A DNA stretch of 8,021 bases from an uncultured Pseudomonadota bacterium (GTDB taxonomy: Bacteria > Pseudomonadota > Gammaproteobacteria > Steroidobacterales > Steroidobacteraceae): positions 1-8,021 of the forward strand of contig CAIVYV010000227.1 in the NCBI GenBank assembly GCA_903910215.1. Reading direction: 5' to 3'. Position numbers and translations under genes: made by a program. Below the pieces are notes generated by a model, which worked only from the letters and a program-made list of their open reading frames with translations, was not told where the DNA came from and made no database searches. The first letter of the stretch is position 1. Every line of letters begins with the position of its first letter. Of this stretch, positions 6,846 to 8,021 are shown one piece after another.

Positions 6846-7841
6846 CTAGCGATGCAACGAGCGCATCAACGTCACGAGTGCCGTTCGAACAATATCGTCT
6901 ACCGTCGCGCCGCGTGACAGGTCACTGACGGTCCGAGCGAAGCCCTGTAAAAAGGGACCAAGCGCTTCAGCGCCGCCGAGGTGCTGCACAAGCTTGTAGC
7001 CGATGTTCGCCGCATCGAGATCGGGGAATATGAGCACGTTGGCCTGTCCGGCCACATTGCCCACCGAAGCTAGCTTAGTCCTCGCCACGCGCGGTGAAAT
7101 CGCAGCGTCAGCTTGGAGCTCTCCGTCGATCAAGAGTTGAGGCGCTCGTTCGCGAGCCAGGGCGACGGCCGTGCGGACACGATCCACGTGCGAATGTTTT
7201 GCACTACCATGAGTCGAGAAAGACAAAAATGCGATGCGTGGCTCCTCATCGGTCAACTCACGTAGCGTCCGCGCAGAAGCCAGTGCTATGTCGGCAAGCT
7301 CGGCGGGCGATGGGTCGGCGTTGACGGCACAGTCGGCGAACAAGAGGGTGCGTAACGGTTCCTCAGGAGTGACGCGGGGTTGAACGACGAAGCAACTCGA
7401 CGGGGTTTTCGCGCCGTCGGTGAGACCGATGGTCATCATCGCGGCCTCAATCACGCGCGCGGTGGGACAGGTTACTCCGGCGACCATCGCGTCTGCGCGC
7501 CCGGTGGCCACCAACAGACCTGCATGCATTAACGGCTTACGGATAAGGCGTTCGGCAATTTCCCTGCGCATGTCTGGGCGGATGGTAAGACAGGCTTCGA
7601 TTAGGGCCCGATCGGGCGGTTGAGTGCCCGGATCGATGATGTCGACTATATCAGCGGGAATATTCTCGGTAGCCATTGTCGCACGGACGATCTCTGGAGA
7701 TCCGACAAGAATGCAGCGAACACCGTGCTCTTTCGTTAAGCGGGCAGCGGCAGTGACGATACGCGAATCGGCACCTTCAGGAAGAGCCAATCTTAGACAA
7801 CGCCCTTCAAGTTGTTCTCGTGCACGGGCAACGACAAACAT
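6846..7841 (-). CDS. pta: Phosphate acetyltransferase
   Basis: Transfers the acetyl group from acetyl phosphate to CoA, giving acetyl-CoA and phosphate; this is the step after Xsc in taurine catabolism. It is the compact single-domain type of about 330 residues, lacking the N-terminal DRTGG-type extension of E. coli Pta. Family blocks, numbered from the chosen start, are LALPEGADSRIV (about 18-29), ADAMVAGVTCPTARVI, SFSTHGSAKH (207-216), LLIDGELQADAA, IFPDLDAANIGYKLVQHLGG and DLSRGATVDDIV. Ser309, Arg310 and Asp316 then carry the same numbers as the active-site residues I recall for Methanosarcina thermophila Pta. I chose the ATG at 7839-7841 (331 aa) because GGAAG stands 9 nt upstream and the length fits. 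An upstream in-frame GTG at 7893-7895 would add 18 residues (349 aa) that do not resemble a Pta N-terminus. It converges on the citrate synthase gene with 10 bp between stops, so it has its own promoter from the right. Confidence 0.95.
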   Translation of the reverse strand: MFVVARAREQLEGRCLRLALPEGADSRIVTAAARLTKEHGVRCILVGSPEIVRATMATENIPADIVDIIDPGTQPPDRALIEACLTIRPDMRREIAERLIRKPLMHAGLLVATGRADAMVAGVTCPTARVIEAAMMTIGLTDGAKTPSSCFVVQPRVTPEEPLRTLLFADCAVNADPSPAELADIALASARTLRELTDEEPRIAFLSFSTHGSAKHSHVDRVRTAVALARERAPQLLIDGELQADAAISPRVARTKLASVGNVAGQANVLIFPDLDAANIGYKLVQHLGGAEALGPFLQGFARTVSDLSRGATVDDIVRTALVTLMRSLHR

Positions 7842-7938
7842 AAAGTCATACTTCCGATGGATTAAAAATGCATTCCATTGTGCCTCTCGATTCACGACTC
7901 TGCCACTCGAGTCTCATCCAATACGAGCTCTGCCTGAT

Positions 7939-7962
7939 ACGCACTCGCGTGCGATAGTGCGT
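7939..7962. promoter_or_regulatory. Inverted repeat ACGCACT-N10-AGTGCGT upstream of pta
   Basis: Perfect 7-bp arms at 7939-7945 and 7956-7962 are separated by 10 nt. The spacer contains a further small inverted pair, TCGC/GCGA (7945-7954). It lies 97 bp upstream of the chosen pta ATG. The symmetry and location fit an operator for a dimeric regulator acting on pta or on a divergent gene off the right edge. The regulator is unknown. Confidence 0.3.
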
Positions 7963-8013
7963 TCGACGTCCCCCCAGAAATTAGTCACAGGACGGTCTAG
8001 AGTCTGACCCTGA

Positions 8014-8021
8014 AGCAGGAG
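8014..8021 (+). promoter_or_regulatory. Possible ribosome binding site of a gene beyond the right edge
   Basis: The window ends in AGCAGGAG, a good Shine-Dalgarno match of the same type as the GCAGGAG ahead of tpa. If real, a plus-strand gene would start within about 5-12 bases outside the window, divergent from pta. The start codon is not visible, so this is only a suggestion. Confidence 0.2.

Larger units (their letters stand above)
7842..8021. other. Non-coding region upstream of pta
   Basis: No convincing gene lies here. The plus-strand ORF running through it (7624-8007) is mostly antisense to pta and has no recognisable content. The region should carry the pta promoter and, if the next gene diverges, that gene's promoter too. 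I could not pick out a confident -35/-10 pair on either strand. Confidence 0.5.

Noticed and set aside
6824..6846. GCGCGC-N11-GCGCGC hairpin across the citrate synthase and pta stops as a bidirectional terminator
   Set aside because: Only 6 bp of stem, an 11-nt loop and no T-run on either side. The repeats also fall in or at the coding ends, so intrinsic termination is not supported.
7842..7895. Upstream GTG start for pta giving 349 residues
   Set aside because: The ATG at 7839-7841 has a GGAAG site 9 nt away and gives the expected length and active-site numbering; the extra 18 residues look unlike a Pta N-terminus.
7624..8007. 127-codon plus-strand ORF opposite the pta 5' end
   Set aside because: More than half overlaps pta in antisense. 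The translation is Arg/Ser/Thr-rich with no motif and there is no ribosome binding site of note.
1..8021. CRISPR arrays, tRNA/rRNA genes, insertion sequences, phage genes
   Set aside because: No regularly spaced repeats, RNA-gene hallmarks, transposase motifs or terminal inverted repeats were seen on either strand.

Overview
This is a bacterial window that encodes almost a complete route for taking the carbon and nitrogen out of taurine. From left to right it holds a truncated alanine dehydrogenase (ald, minus strand, entering from the left edge), a divergent MocR-type (GntR/aminotransferase) regulator that I call TauR, taurine:pyruvate aminotransferase (tpa), sulfoacetaldehyde acetyltransferase (xsc), a citrate synthase, and a convergent phosphate acetyltransferase (pta, minus strand).

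The parts fit one pathway. Tpa moves the amino group of taurine to pyruvate, giving sulfoacetaldehyde and L-alanine. Ald deaminates alanine back to pyruvate and releases ammonium. Xsc uses thiamine diphosphate and phosphate to split sulfoacetaldehyde into sulfite and acetyl phosphate. Pta turns acetyl phosphate into acetyl-CoA, and citrate synthase can feed that into the TCA cycle. TauR is expected to sense taurine and activate tpa-xsc. No taurine transporter and no sulfite dehydrogenase or exporter is visible here. They may lie outside the window.

Layout: ald and tauR diverge from a 225-bp intergenic region that contains several perfect palindromes. tauR is followed by a 181-bp gap that probably holds the tpa promoter. 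tpa, xsc and the citrate synthase gene are tightly spaced (26 and 17 bp) and look like one transcription unit. The citrate synthase and pta stops face each other 10 bp apart. About 180 bp upstream of pta is non-coding as far as I can see. It ends in a possible ribosome binding site for a plus-strand gene just beyond the right edge.

Organism: certainly a bacterium, but the lineage is not settled. The Ald fragment is close to what I remember of actinobacterial alanine dehydrogenases, and its codons (AAG, GCT, CTA, CTT, CCA) differ from the more GC-rich style of tpa-xsc-citrate synthase. Tpa and Xsc resemble the well-known proteobacterial enzymes strongly. This suggests either an actinobacterium that acquired the taurine genes or a highly expressed ald with its own codon bias. 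The enzymes are all known families. The less ordinary points are the gene arrangement (citrate synthase directly behind xsc), the composition change at ald, and several uncharacterised operator-like palindromes.
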